Shown here one piece after another: positions 54,300 through 62,529 of a DNA stretch of 64,000 bases. The DNA lies in the NCBI RefSeq assembly GCF_900129115.1, contig NZ_FQUR01000006.1, forward strand, positions 124,001 to 188,000, given 5' to 3'. The notes below the pieces were generated by a model, which was not told the DNA's origin, did no database searches, and saw only the letters and a program-made list of their open reading frames with translations. Made by a program: the position numbers and the translations under genes. This DNA comes from Thermoanaerobacter uzonensis DSM 18761 (GTDB lineage: Bacteria > Bacillota > Thermoanaerobacteria > Thermoanaerobacterales > Thermoanaerobacteraceae). The stretch's first letter is position 1, and each line of letters opens with the position of its first letter.

Positions 54300-55400
54300 A
54301 TGAAAGTGGCCATTATCGGGGCTGGAGTTTCAGGACTGACTGCGGCAATTACTTTTCAAAGGTATGGCATCACACCAGATATTTTTGAAAAAAAGTGCAA
54401 AATAGGCGAATTATTTAACCATGTTGCCGGATTATTGAAAGTAATAAATAGGCCTATAAAGGATCCGCTTCATCATCTTAAAAATGTTTATGGAATAGAA
54501 GTTAAACCAATTGACACAATTGACAAAATAGTAATGAAGGGACCAACTGTAACGGCTTCTGTTACGGGAAGTAATCTTGGGTATATGATTTTAAGGGGAC
54601 AGGACGCAAACTCTCTTGAAAATCAATTGTATAATAAGTTAGAAATACCAGTTAATTTCAATATAGAAGCTGATTATAAGAAGTTAAAAAATGATTACGA
54701 TTATGTCATTATTGCTACGGGAAGTTCGCAAATTCCAAAAGAATTGGGTTGCTGGCAAGAGCTGGTGACGACCTGGGTGAGGGTAGCAAATGTTTTAGGG
54801 AATTTTGACCCGAAAACTCTTTTAATGTGGATAAACACTCTTTACACTAAAAGCGGTTATGTATATCTCATGCCTTATAATGAAAGAAGAGCGGTCTTAG
54901 CTATGGTATTGCCTTATATTTCAAAAGAAGAGTTGCAATATTATTGGGATACATTTTTAAAGGTAGAAAAGATGCATGTGGATATTGTAAATATGGTGGA
55001 TTTAGAGCATACTTCGGGTAATTGTTTTCCACATCAATATGAAAATCTGATTTTTGTTGGGAATGCAGGAGGAGCTATAGAGCCTTTTTTAGGTTTTGGG
55101 ACTTTTAACTCTATTGTAAGTGGAGCTATAGCAGCAAAAAGTATAGCTGAAGGAGTCGATTTTAAAAAAGAAATAAGCTTTTTATCTGAGGCAAATATAA
55201 AGATGTTAGAATTTAGAAAAGCTTTAGACCTTATGGACAATGATAAGTTGGATAAGTTTATAAAAATTCTTACATTTCCTCCTGTGAAAAAACTTATTTA
55301 CAATACTAATTTCAATGCTATAAAATATGGCTCTATTTTTATGAAATATACAATAAATAAAATGAACAATAAACCTTATGAACATAGAAAGAAGGTATAA
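54300..55400 (+). CDS. FAD-dependent oxidoreductase, geranylgeranyl-reductase-like, paralogue 1
   Basis: 366 residues. The N-terminus is a Rossmann dinucleotide fold (VAIIGAGVSGLTAAI, Glu ending the second strand in FEK), with YVIIATGSS and a second FAD contact GNAGGAIEPFLGFGTFNSIVSG near residue 255. The overall form is that of the geranylgeranyl reductase/PHBH group. Substrate unknown. It is closely similar in layout to the next gene, a tandem duplication. Confidence 0.8.
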   Translation: MKVAIIGAGVSGLTAAITFQRYGITPDIFEKKCKIGELFNHVAGLLKVINRPIKDPLHHLKNVYGIEVKPIDTIDKIVMKGPTVTASVTGSNLGYMILRGQDANSLENQLYNKLEIPVNFNIEADYKKLKNDYDYVIIATGSSQIPKELGCWQELVTTWVRVANVLGNFDPKTLLMWINTLYTKSGYVYLMPYNERRAVLAMVLPYISKEELQYYWDTFLKVEKMHVDIVNMVDLEHTSGNCFPHQYENLIFVGNAGGAIEPFLGFGTFNSIVSGAIAAKSIAEGVDFKKEISFLSEANIKMLEFRKALDLMDNDKLDKFIKILTFPPVKKLIYNTNFNAIKYGSIFMKYTINKMNNKPYEHRKKV

Positions 55401-55402
55401 AA

Positions 55403-56470
55403 ATGAGAGTGGCAATAATTGGAGCAGGAGTAGCAGGCCTATGTTGTGCATATACTCTTGAGAAATTAGGTATACCTTGCGACATTTACGAAAGAAAACA
55501 TACAATTGGAAGCCTGTATTCTTACGGAGAATTGTTATTGCAGATTGTGCATAGACCTTGTAAGGATCCTTTTAAGTTTATAGCTAAAGAGTTTGGAATT
55601 TTAGTTGAGCCTTTGACTGAAGTAAAAAAGATAGTTATCAAATCTCCAAAGAGGGAAGCTTTCATTGAAGGTAAAAAACTTGGATATATTGTAAAAAAAG
55701 GTCAAGAACAGGAAAGCATAGAAAACCAATTAGCAAAAAGAATAAATGCAAAGATAAATTTTAATGTTAATGCGGATTATAGGGAATTAGCCAAATCTTA
55801 TGATTATGTGGTAGTTGCTACAGGCAGCAGCATGATAGCAAAGCAACTTACCGAAGTTAAAAATGTAGTTTCTTCAAGGATTAAAGGAGGAATTGCATTA
55901 GGAGATTTTGAGCCTCATACTGTGTATTTATGGCTTAACACTCTATATGCAAGGTCAGGCTTTGGATATCTTGTACCTCTTAGTAAAAATAAAGCCTCAA
56001 TAATTCTTGTGGCTACTTATACGCAAAAAGAAGAGATTGAAAATATGTGGCATACATTTTTGTATCAAGAAAAATTAAATTATGAGATGATAGAAACTTT
56101 TGAAACGCAATTGGACATCAGTATAACAGATAGACATCAAATAGACAATATGTATCTAATAGGAAATGCAGGTGGATTTTTAGACCCTTTTTTAGGATTT
56201 GGACTTTTAAACGCAGTGGAGAGCGCAGTCTATGCGGGAGAATCAATAAAACATGGTGAAGATTATGAGAAAAAAGTAAAAAAAATAACAGATAGAGTTG
56301 ATAAACTTGTAGATTTTAGGAAGATGATGGATAGGATAAAAAATGAAGACTATGATAGAATAGTAAAAGTGATTGGGAATCCTATAGTTAAAAGAGTGAT
56401 GTACAAAACTAATTTAGATGTGATAAAATATTTACATTTTCTTATGAAAATAACAAATAGGACCCAGTAA
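55403..56470 (+). CDS. FAD-dependent oxidoreductase, geranylgeranyl-reductase-like, paralogue 2
   Basis: 355 residues, begins two bases after the stop of paralogue 1 and aligns with it throughout: VAIIGAGVAGLCCAYTL, RPCKDPFKFIAKEFGI, YVVVATGSSM, LWLNTLYARSGFGYL and GNAGGFLDPFLGFGLLNAVES. No redox-active Cys pair in the usual disulfide-reductase position. The tandem pair may form a heterodimer or act on successive double bonds; that is inference only. Confidence 0.8.
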   Translation: MRVAIIGAGVAGLCCAYTLEKLGIPCDIYERKHTIGSLYSYGELLLQIVHRPCKDPFKFIAKEFGILVEPLTEVKKIVIKSPKREAFIEGKKLGYIVKKGQEQESIENQLAKRINAKINFNVNADYRELAKSYDYVVVATGSSMIAKQLTEVKNVVSSRIKGGIALGDFEPHTVYLWLNTLYARSGFGYLVPLSKNKASIILVATYTQKEEIENMWHTFLYQEKLNYEMIETFETQLDISITDRHQIDNMYLIGNAGGFLDPFLGFGLLNAVESAVYAGESIKHGEDYEKKVKKITDRVDKLVDFRKMMDRIKNEDYDRIVKVIGNPIVKRVMYKTNLDVIKYLHFLMKITNRTQ

Positions 56471-56485
56471 TTAAACTGGGCCTTA
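56463..56485. terminator. Hairpin between converging FAD oxidoreductase and PPC genes
   Basis: CCCAGT (56463-56468) pairs with ACTGGG (56475-56480). The stem overlaps the end of the oxidoreductase gene; tails are only moderately T-rich. Confidence 0.5.
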
Positions 56486-56911
56486 AATATTCCACAATTG
56501 AAGTCCTGTTGTTTCATCGTAAACTCTTTCCAAATTATTGTCGCCGTAATCTGTTATTACGAATTCTGCAGCAAATATTATTGTCCCTTCCATTAAATGA
56601 CCGCCAAAAGCGTTTCCGTTTTTATCTGCTAATGTTATGTGGACATGAGCAAAGGGCTTGCCATCTTTTACTGAAATATTTCCTGTAGCATTTAGTATTT
56701 CCATGTGCTCGTCTTTTGATATGTAGATGTAGTTTTTGCTTTGTGCATCGTAGTAGCCAAATACTGCTTTTGATACAGCACCTATTATGCGTATTTCACC
56801 AGAACGTATATTTTCACTGGCGATGACTTTATTAATTTCTTCTAAAAGGTCTTTACCATATGGAAATCTTCCCATGAACCTTCTTTCAATTAATACACTT
56901 TTATACCCCAT
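56483..56911 (-). CDS. PPC/DUF296 domain protein
   Basis: 142 residues, one PPC (plants and prokaryotes conserved) domain: FPYGKDLLEEINKVIASENIRSGEIRIIGAVSKAVFGYYD, AHVHITLADKNGNAFGGHLMEGTIIFAAEFVI. The AHVHI...GGHL histidines form a metal-type site as in solved family members. The domain forms trimers; in bacteria its role is unknown, though in plants it is fused to AT-hooks. Monocistronic. Confidence 0.88.
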   Translation of the reverse strand: MGYKSVLIERRFMGRFPYGKDLLEEINKVIASENIRSGEIRIIGAVSKAVFGYYDAQSKNYIYISKDEHMEILNATGNISVKDGKPFAHVHITLADKNGNAFGGHLMEGTIIFAAEFVITDYGDNNLERVYDETTGLQLWNI

Positions 56912-57129
56912 AAAACCACATCCTTCTAATTTTCATTTTTTACAATATAATTATATCACAAAAAACTTGTTTCAGCATGGCATTTGCATAGTACAAAATT
57001 TTGGCCCATGACCGGTTGTTACAAAAAGTTGTAATATGAACTTCAGAATAGTATAATTAATTATTAAGAAGGAAAGATTGGTAAGGTAAGTTAAGGCATA
57101 GAAATTAAAACTTGTAAGGAGAAAGATGT

Positions 57130-57438
57130 ATGGGACCTTATGAAAAAGAAATACAAAGCATAAAAAATCAGATAATTCAAAAATATAAGCCAGAGGATAT
57201 ATACCTTTTTGGTTCATGTGCGAGAGGTATAATAACTAAAAGAAGTGACATAGATATATGTGTGATTATTGCTACGGATAATAAAAGAAAACTCATTCAG
57301 CAAATGCTCATAGAACTTGATTACACCGTTGACATAGATATAATAGTTTACACTCCGGAAGAATGGAAAAAGTACAAAAATGACCCTTCAACTTTCGCTT
57401 ATTTAATTAAATCAAAAGGAGTGAGTTTGCTTGGTTGA
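57130..57438 (+). CDS. MNT-type nucleotidyltransferase (HEPN/MNT antitoxin), locus 2
   Basis: 102 residues. FGSCARGIITKRSDIDICVII carries the G-S and Asp-x-Asp motif; VDIDIIVYTPEEW gives the third acid. AAGGAG precedes the ATG. The TATAAT at about 57050 suggests its own promoter. Its stop overlaps the HEPN start. Similar in plan to the locus at 10599 but clearly divergent in sequence. Confidence 0.85.
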   Translation: MGPYEKEIQSIKNQIIQKYKPEDIYLFGSCARGIITKRSDIDICVIIATDNKRKLIQQMLIELDYTVDIDIIVYTPEEWKKYKNDPSTFAYLIKSKGVSLLG

Positions 57439-57826
57439 TTCTAAAAAAATTGAAGACTGGTTTAATATGGCTAAGAAAGATTTTAATGGTGCAAAAATTT
57501 TGTATGAACATGGTGGCGATTATTATCTTATATGCTTTCACTGTCAACAAGCTATAGAAAAATATTTAAAGGGTTATTTAATATCAAAAACGGGTGTAAT
57601 TAATGAAGGACATAGTTTGGTAAAACTTTGTAAAGAAGCACAAAAATATAATGAGAATTTCAAAAATTTTCTTAAGGATTGTGCATTAGTAAACTCATAT
57701 TACATTGAAACAAGATATCCTGCTGAAGAACCTCTTTATGTGGAGAAAGAAGAGGTTTTGGAATGCATGAGAATAACAGAAGAAATTATGAATTTTATAG
57801 ATAAATTAGTACAAGAAAAGAACTAA
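57431..57826 (+). CDS. HEPN-domain protein (HEPN/MNT toxin), locus 2, full length
   Basis: 131 residues, TTG start with AAAGGAG about 9 bases before. It is all helical: WFNMAKKDFNGAKIL, CFHCQQAIEKYLKGYLI, EGHSLVKLCKEA, then SYYIETRYPAEEP and a final helix EEVLECMRITEEIMNFIDKLV that the first locus lacks. The Tyr in the ETRYP segment lies where MNT partners are thought to AMPylate. Probable ribonuclease toxin held in check by the MNT protein. Confidence 0.83.
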   Translation: MVDSKKIEDWFNMAKKDFNGAKILYEHGGDYYLICFHCQQAIEKYLKGYLISKTGVINEGHSLVKLCKEAQKYNENFKNFLKDCALVNSYYIETRYPAEEPLYVEKEEVLECMRITEEIMNFIDKLVQEKN

Positions 57827-57850
57827 AAAGGCGGTTTTCCCGCCTTTTTT
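57825..57850. terminator. Bidirectional terminator between HEPN and hppA
   Basis: AAAAAGGCGG (57825-57834) pairs with CCGCCTTTTT (57840-57849), loop of five, with T-runs on both strands. Confidence 0.9.
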
Positions 57851-57851
57851 A

Positions 57852-59987
57852 TCATCTAAATAAAGCCACAAAGACAAGGGTTATTGTGCTTATGAGCTTT
57901 ATGAGAACGTGCAGTGAAGGACCGGCTGTATCTTTAAATGGATCACCTACAGTGTCTCCTACAACTCCAGCTTTATGAGCTTCAGACTTTTTACCACCGT
58001 AATTGCCAAGTTCTATAAATTTCTTTGCGTTATCCCACGCACCGCCGCCGTTGTTTAAGAATAAAGCCAGTATTACACCTGAAATAGTACCTATCATTAA
58101 GAAAGCTGCTGCAGCTTCCTTACCAAGGATTACGCCTACTAATATCGGTGTTACTACTACGATAAGTCCTGGAATTACCATTTCTTTTAAAGCGCCTTTA
58201 GTTACAATATCTACTGTTTTAGCATAGTCTGGCTTTGTTGTACCTTCCATTATGCCGGGAATTTCCCTAAACTGTCTCCTAACTTCCAGAATAACATATT
58301 GTGCAGCTCTACCAACAGCTCTTATTGCAGTTGAACTAAACAGATATACAATCATTGCTCCTATAAATGCTCCTATGAAAACTTCGGGTTTTCCTATATC
58401 TACAGCAAACCAAGAATCAATAGGTTTACCCAGTATCTTTTTGACTTCGTCCAAATATGCAGAGAAAAGCAAGAAAGTTGCAAGAGCGGCTGAACCTACT
58501 GCGTATCCTTTTGTCAAAGCTTTGGTAGTGTTTCCACAAGCGTCTAACCTGTCTGTCACATGTCTTACTGACTCTGGTGCTCCTGACATTTCAGTAATTC
58601 CACCAGCATTGTCAGTAATAGGTCCAAATGTATCCATTGCAAGTATATAAGCTGTTGTTGACAGCATGCCCATTGTTGCAATAGCTGTGCCGTAAAGTCC
58701 AGAAGTCCCTATATGAGGAAGTGCTAATTCACCAAGTTTATATGCTATAAATATTGCTGCAGATATAAATATAACTGGAAGGGCAGTAGATTCCATACCC
58801 ACAGAAATACCTGTAATTATGTTTGTAGCAGCTCCTGTTGTGGAAGCTTTGGCAATTTCCTGTACAGGACGTTTATTTACAGAAGTATAATAGTCTGTCA
58901 AGAATACAAAGATGTAACTTAGTGCAACACCTGTTACTACTGCACCATACAGTAACCAATAATTAACTTCACTGCCATCAGGCAAATGTCCAGAAAGCAT
59001 TATTTTTACTGCAAAGAAAAGAGCGATTAAATTTACAACTGTAGTGACAAAGTAACCTTTATTTAAAGCTATCATTGGGTCTTTTGATTCATCTTTTGTA
59101 TTGACGAAAAAAATACCTATGATAGAGGCAATTATACCTATTGCACGGGCTACTAATGGAAATAGTATTCCTTTCCAACCAAAAACGGGATAAAGACCTA
59201 CTCCTAATATCATAGCGCCAATATTTTCAGCAGCAGTTGATTCGAAGAGGTCAGCTCCTCTTCCTGCACAGTCTCCTACATTATCTCCCACAAGGTCAGC
59301 TATAACTGCGGGATTTCTTGGGTCATCTTCTGGAATTCCCGCTTCTACTTTACCCACAAGGTCGGCCCCTACATCAGCAGCTTTGGTATATATACCACCG
59401 CCTAGCTGGGCAAATAATGCTACGAAAGAAGCACCAAAACCAAAACCGACGATTAGAGAGGGAGCTTCTTTTATCAAGTTTTCTTGACCTGACAAACCAC
59501 CATATGCCAAAAACAAGGTAGCAACTCCAAAGAGTGACAAGGCGGTTACGGCCAGACCTGTCACAGCTCCTCCTTTTAAAGCAATTTGCAGAGCCCTGTT
59601 AAGGCCAGATTTTGCACCAGCCGCAGCTCTTACATTCGAATTTACTGCCATATACATTCCAATGTAACCCGACAGAGCTGAACAAAAGGCACCTGTAATA
59701 AAGGCGAGTCCTACATGCCATGCAAAACTTAACGCAGTACTTGTTCCTTCAGATAAATGTCCATAATAATTAGCTACAATAATTATTACAGCTACAATTA
59801 ATGCTAAAAATGCAATTGTTTTATATTGTCTGTTTAAAAAAGCCATAGCTCCTTCTTTTATAGCGTCTGAAATTTGTTGCATTTTTTCATTGCCTTTATC
59901 TTGTGCAAATATAAATTTAACTAAGCCAATTATAACGAGGGCTGCAATAATTATAACCCCGTAAATTAAAACAAGATAGGAACCCAA
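57852..59987 (-). CDS. hppA: Membrane-bound H+-translocating pyrophosphatase, K+-independent type
   Basis: 711 residues, about 16 membrane segments. Catalytic motifs are intact: DVGADLVGKVE, DNVGDCAGRGADLFES, DTFGPITDNAGGI and GDTVGDPFKDTAGP. The CGNTTKALTKGYAVGSAAL segment has Lys where K+-dependent enzymes have Ala, so K+-independent H+ pumping is predicted. It conserves energy from pyrophosphate made in biosynthesis, useful for a fermenter with little ATP. Gene stands alone between terminators. Confidence 0.95.
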   Translation of the reverse strand: MGSYLVLIYGVIIIAALVIIGLVKFIFAQDKGNEKMQQISDAIKEGAMAFLNRQYKTIAFLALIVAVIIIVANYYGHLSEGTSTALSFAWHVGLAFITGAFCSALSGYIGMYMAVNSNVRAAAGAKSGLNRALQIALKGGAVTGLAVTALSLFGVATLFLAYGGLSGQENLIKEAPSLIVGFGFGASFVALFAQLGGGIYTKAADVGADLVGKVEAGIPEDDPRNPAVIADLVGDNVGDCAGRGADLFESTAAENIGAMILGVGLYPVFGWKGILFPLVARAIGIIASIIGIFFVNTKDESKDPMIALNKGYFVTTVVNLIALFFAVKIMLSGHLPDGSEVNYWLLYGAVVTGVALSYIFVFLTDYYTSVNKRPVQEIAKASTTGAATNIITGISVGMESTALPVIFISAAIFIAYKLGELALPHIGTSGLYGTAIATMGMLSTTAYILAMDTFGPITDNAGGITEMSGAPESVRHVTDRLDACGNTTKALTKGYAVGSAALATFLLFSAYLDEVKKILGKPIDSWFAVDIGKPEVFIGAFIGAMIVYLFSSTAIRAVGRAAQYVILEVRRQFREIPGIMEGTTKPDYAKTVDIVTKGALKEMVIPGLIVVVTPILVGVILGKEAAAAFLMIGTISGVILALFLNNGGGAWDNAKKFIELGNYGGKKSEAHKAGVVGDTVGDPFKDTAGPSLHVLIKLISTITLVFVALFR

Positions 59988-60241
59988 TTTGTATCATCCC
60001 TTTCTTTGTATTTTTACCACTATTCATTACTATTTCGACAAACTTTTAAAAATTCCTTCAATTATTTTTGAAATGTTTCTAATTTAAACGATATAACTGA
60101 AATTAATTGAAAGTACAAAAATCGCAAACAAATAAGACATGCTATTGAAAAAATATATATAATAATTTAAAATATAAGCATAAGTAGTATAACATTATTA
60201 ATAAAATATATTATACTAATCCAAAAAAAGGAGGAATTAAT

Positions 60242-61330
60242 TTGTCAAAAATAACTTTAACTGTGATTAAAGCGGATGTTGGTGGTTTTGTAGGGCATAC
60301 AGATGTACATCCTGAACTTCTTGAGATTGCTAAGAAACATTTAAAAGAAAAAGGAAAAATGCTCATTGACTTTCATGTGACTAGAGTAGGAGATGACATT
60401 GAACTTATAATGACCCATAGAGAAGGAGTAGATAGCGAGAAAGTTCATAAACTTGCATGGGACGTATTTTGGATATGTAGTGAGAAAGCTAAAGAACTTA
60501 AATTGTACGGTGCAGGACAAGATTTGCTGAAAGATTCATTTTCAGGTAATATAAAAGGGTTAGGACCGGGAGTTGCAGAGATGGAATTTGAAGAAAGAAA
60601 AAGTGAGCCTGTCATAATTTTTATGGCTGATAAAACAGAGCCAGGAGCATGGAATTTACCCCTTTACAAGATGTTTGCAGATCCTTTTAATACAGTAGGA
60701 CTTGTAATTGACCCTAATATGCACCAAGGATTTAAATTTGAAGTTTATGATATGATTGGGCATAAAAAAATAATATTTGAAACTCCAGAAGATATTTATG
60801 ATATGCTGGTCTTTATTGGAGCGACAGGACGACACTCTATACGAAAAGTGTATACAAAAAACAATGAAATTGCAGCAGTGTCTTCTACTCAAAGAATGAA
60901 TTTTATGGCTGGAAAGTATATAGGAAAGGATGACCCTGTACTTATTGTGAGATGCCAGAATGGTCTTCCAGCAATAGGTGAAGCGTTGGAACCTTTTGCT
61001 AATTCCTATCTTGTTACTGGTTGGATGAGGGGGTCTCATAATGGCCCTATGATACCTGTTTCATTGGAAGATGCTGTGCCTACCAGATTTGATGGGCCTC
61101 CAAGAGTATGCGCACTTGGCTTTCAATTAGCAGAGGGTAAGCTTATTGGCCCACAGGACTTCTTTAAAGATGTTGCTTTTGACAATGCAAGGGAAAAAGC
61201 GTTAGAAATGGCCGATTATATAAGGAAGATGGGACCCTTTGAGCCTCACAGGTTGCCTTTAGAGGAATTGGAATACACTACCCTACCTCATGTTGTTGAA
61301 AAACTTCAAGGGAGATGGAAGGAAGAATGA
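60242..61330 (+). CDS. fbp: Fructose 1,6-bisphosphate aldolase/phosphatase (bifunctional, type V)
   Basis: 362 residues, TTG start with AAAGGAGG upstream. KADVGGFVGHTDVHPELLEIA, HVTRVGDDIELIMTH, YGAGQDLLKDSFSGNIKGLGPG, EFEERKSEP, and DKTEPGAWNLPLYKMFADPFNTVGLVIDP are nearly diagnostic. This ancestral gluconeogenic enzyme joins triose phosphates and removes the 1-phosphate in one active site. It is found in archaea and deep-branching thermophilic bacteria. A terminator follows the gene. Confidence 0.95.
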   Translation: MSKITLTVIKADVGGFVGHTDVHPELLEIAKKHLKEKGKMLIDFHVTRVGDDIELIMTHREGVDSEKVHKLAWDVFWICSEKAKELKLYGAGQDLLKDSFSGNIKGLGPGVAEMEFEERKSEPVIIFMADKTEPGAWNLPLYKMFADPFNTVGLVIDPNMHQGFKFEVYDMIGHKKIIFETPEDIYDMLVFIGATGRHSIRKVYTKNNEIAAVSSTQRMNFMAGKYIGKDDPVLIVRCQNGLPAIGEALEPFANSYLVTGWMRGSHNGPMIPVSLEDAVPTRFDGPPRVCALGFQLAEGKLIGPQDFFKDVAFDNAREKALEMADYIRKMGPFEPHRLPLEELEYTTLPHVVEKLQGRWKEE

Positions 61331-61353
61331 GGTGCAAATTGCGCCTCATTTTT
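61328..61353 (+). terminator. Terminator after fbp
   Basis: TGAGGTGC (61328-61335) pairs with GCGCCTCA (61341-61348, one G-U), then TTTTTAC. It overlaps the stop codon. Confidence 0.85.
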
Positions 61354-61512
61354 ACATTTTTTCATGAAAGGACTTTTGAAAAGTTTATCGAATAAATATA
61401 AAAGATTGGACAATTTTTATGTGACAACTATTTAATAATTTTGAATTGATATGTAATTGTTAATGTTTTATTATTATTGTAAGGGATACACAAGGAGGTA
61501 GTAGCGATTTTT

Positions 61513-62520
61513 ATGAAAACGTTAAATGAAAAGTTTTTTAAGTTAATGGACAAGGTCATTTTAATTTTGCTTATTTTGATAGCAGCATTGAGCATTTTTC
61601 TATATAAGCTTCAAAAGGTAGAAGAGCCCATTTTTGCAAAAACGCCTCAATATCACTTTTATATGGTAGCTCAAAATTCTGTAGATCCTTTTTGGAAAGA
61701 AGTGAAAATGGGTGCTATGGATGCCGCAAAACGTTACAATGTTGCAATTGAATTTAATGCTCCTAAATTTAATAACATCCAAGAGGAACTTCAGTATTTG
61801 GATATTTCTATACTGTCTAAAGTTGATGGCATAATAACTCATGTTTCAAACAGTAAAGAATTTGTAGACTTGATTGAAGAGGCCTATAAAGAAGGGATAC
61901 CAGTAGTTACTATAGAAAATGACGCAAAAGATAGCAAAAGACAGGCTTTTATAGGTACTAACAGTTTTCAGCTAGGTGAAGAAGCCGGAAAGCTTATGAT
62001 TAAAGCCACCAAAGGAAAAGCCAACATTGCTATAATTGTTAGCAATGATTATCAATTGGACACTGTAAATCAAAATTTGAAAATCAATGGTTTTTTAGAT
62101 GCCATAAAGGATTATCCTCAAATGAAAGTAGTAAAAGTTTACACTTCAAAATTAGGTACTTTAAGTGCAGAAGAAATTACTCAGTCAATTATAAGCAGTA
62201 AGCAAAACATAGATGCAATTTATACTACAGATTCTGTGGATACTATTGGTACTGCACAAGTAATAGTTGATTTTAACAAGGTGGGAGACATAGCGATTGT
62301 AGGATATGGAGATACAGCGGATATTTTAAGGTATATCGACAAGGGAATAATATACGGTACAGTTATGAGTGACCCTTACAGAATAGGATATGAAAGTGTA
62401 AAATCTATGGTGGAAATTAAAGAAAAAAATAATGTTTCTACATTTGTTGATATAGGAGTAAATGTTATTACCAAGGACAATGTCAAAGAATATTTCAAAA
62501 GAATACAATCAATAGAATAA
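61513..62520 (+). CDS. Membrane-anchored sugar-binding protein (periplasmic-binding-protein fold, XylFII-like sensor)
   Basis: 335 residues. An N-terminal membrane helix without a lipobox (about 13-35, VILILLILIAALSIFLYKL) anchors a type I sugar-binding domain (FYMVAQNSVDPFWKEVKMGAMDAAKRYNV, DGIITHVSNSKEFVDLI, VVTIENDAKDSKRQAFIGTNSFQLGEEAG, DAIYTTDSVDTIGTAQ). A kinase of the LytS/YesM type follows ten bases later. This gene order matches three-component sugar sensors in which an anchored binding protein activates the kinase. AAGGAGG precedes the start. Confidence 0.85.
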   Translation: MKTLNEKFFKLMDKVILILLILIAALSIFLYKLQKVEEPIFAKTPQYHFYMVAQNSVDPFWKEVKMGAMDAAKRYNVAIEFNAPKFNNIQEELQYLDISILSKVDGIITHVSNSKEFVDLIEEAYKEGIPVVTIENDAKDSKRQAFIGTNSFQLGEEAGKLMIKATKGKANIAIIVSNDYQLDTVNQNLKINGFLDAIKDYPQMKVVKVYTSKLGTLSAEEITQSIISSKQNIDAIYTTDSVDTIGTAQVIVDFNKVGDIAIVGYGDTADILRYIDKGIIYGTVMSDPYRIGYESVKSMVEIKEKNNVSTFVDIGVNVITKDNVKEYFKRIQSIE

Positions 62521-62529
62521 GGTGATGGC

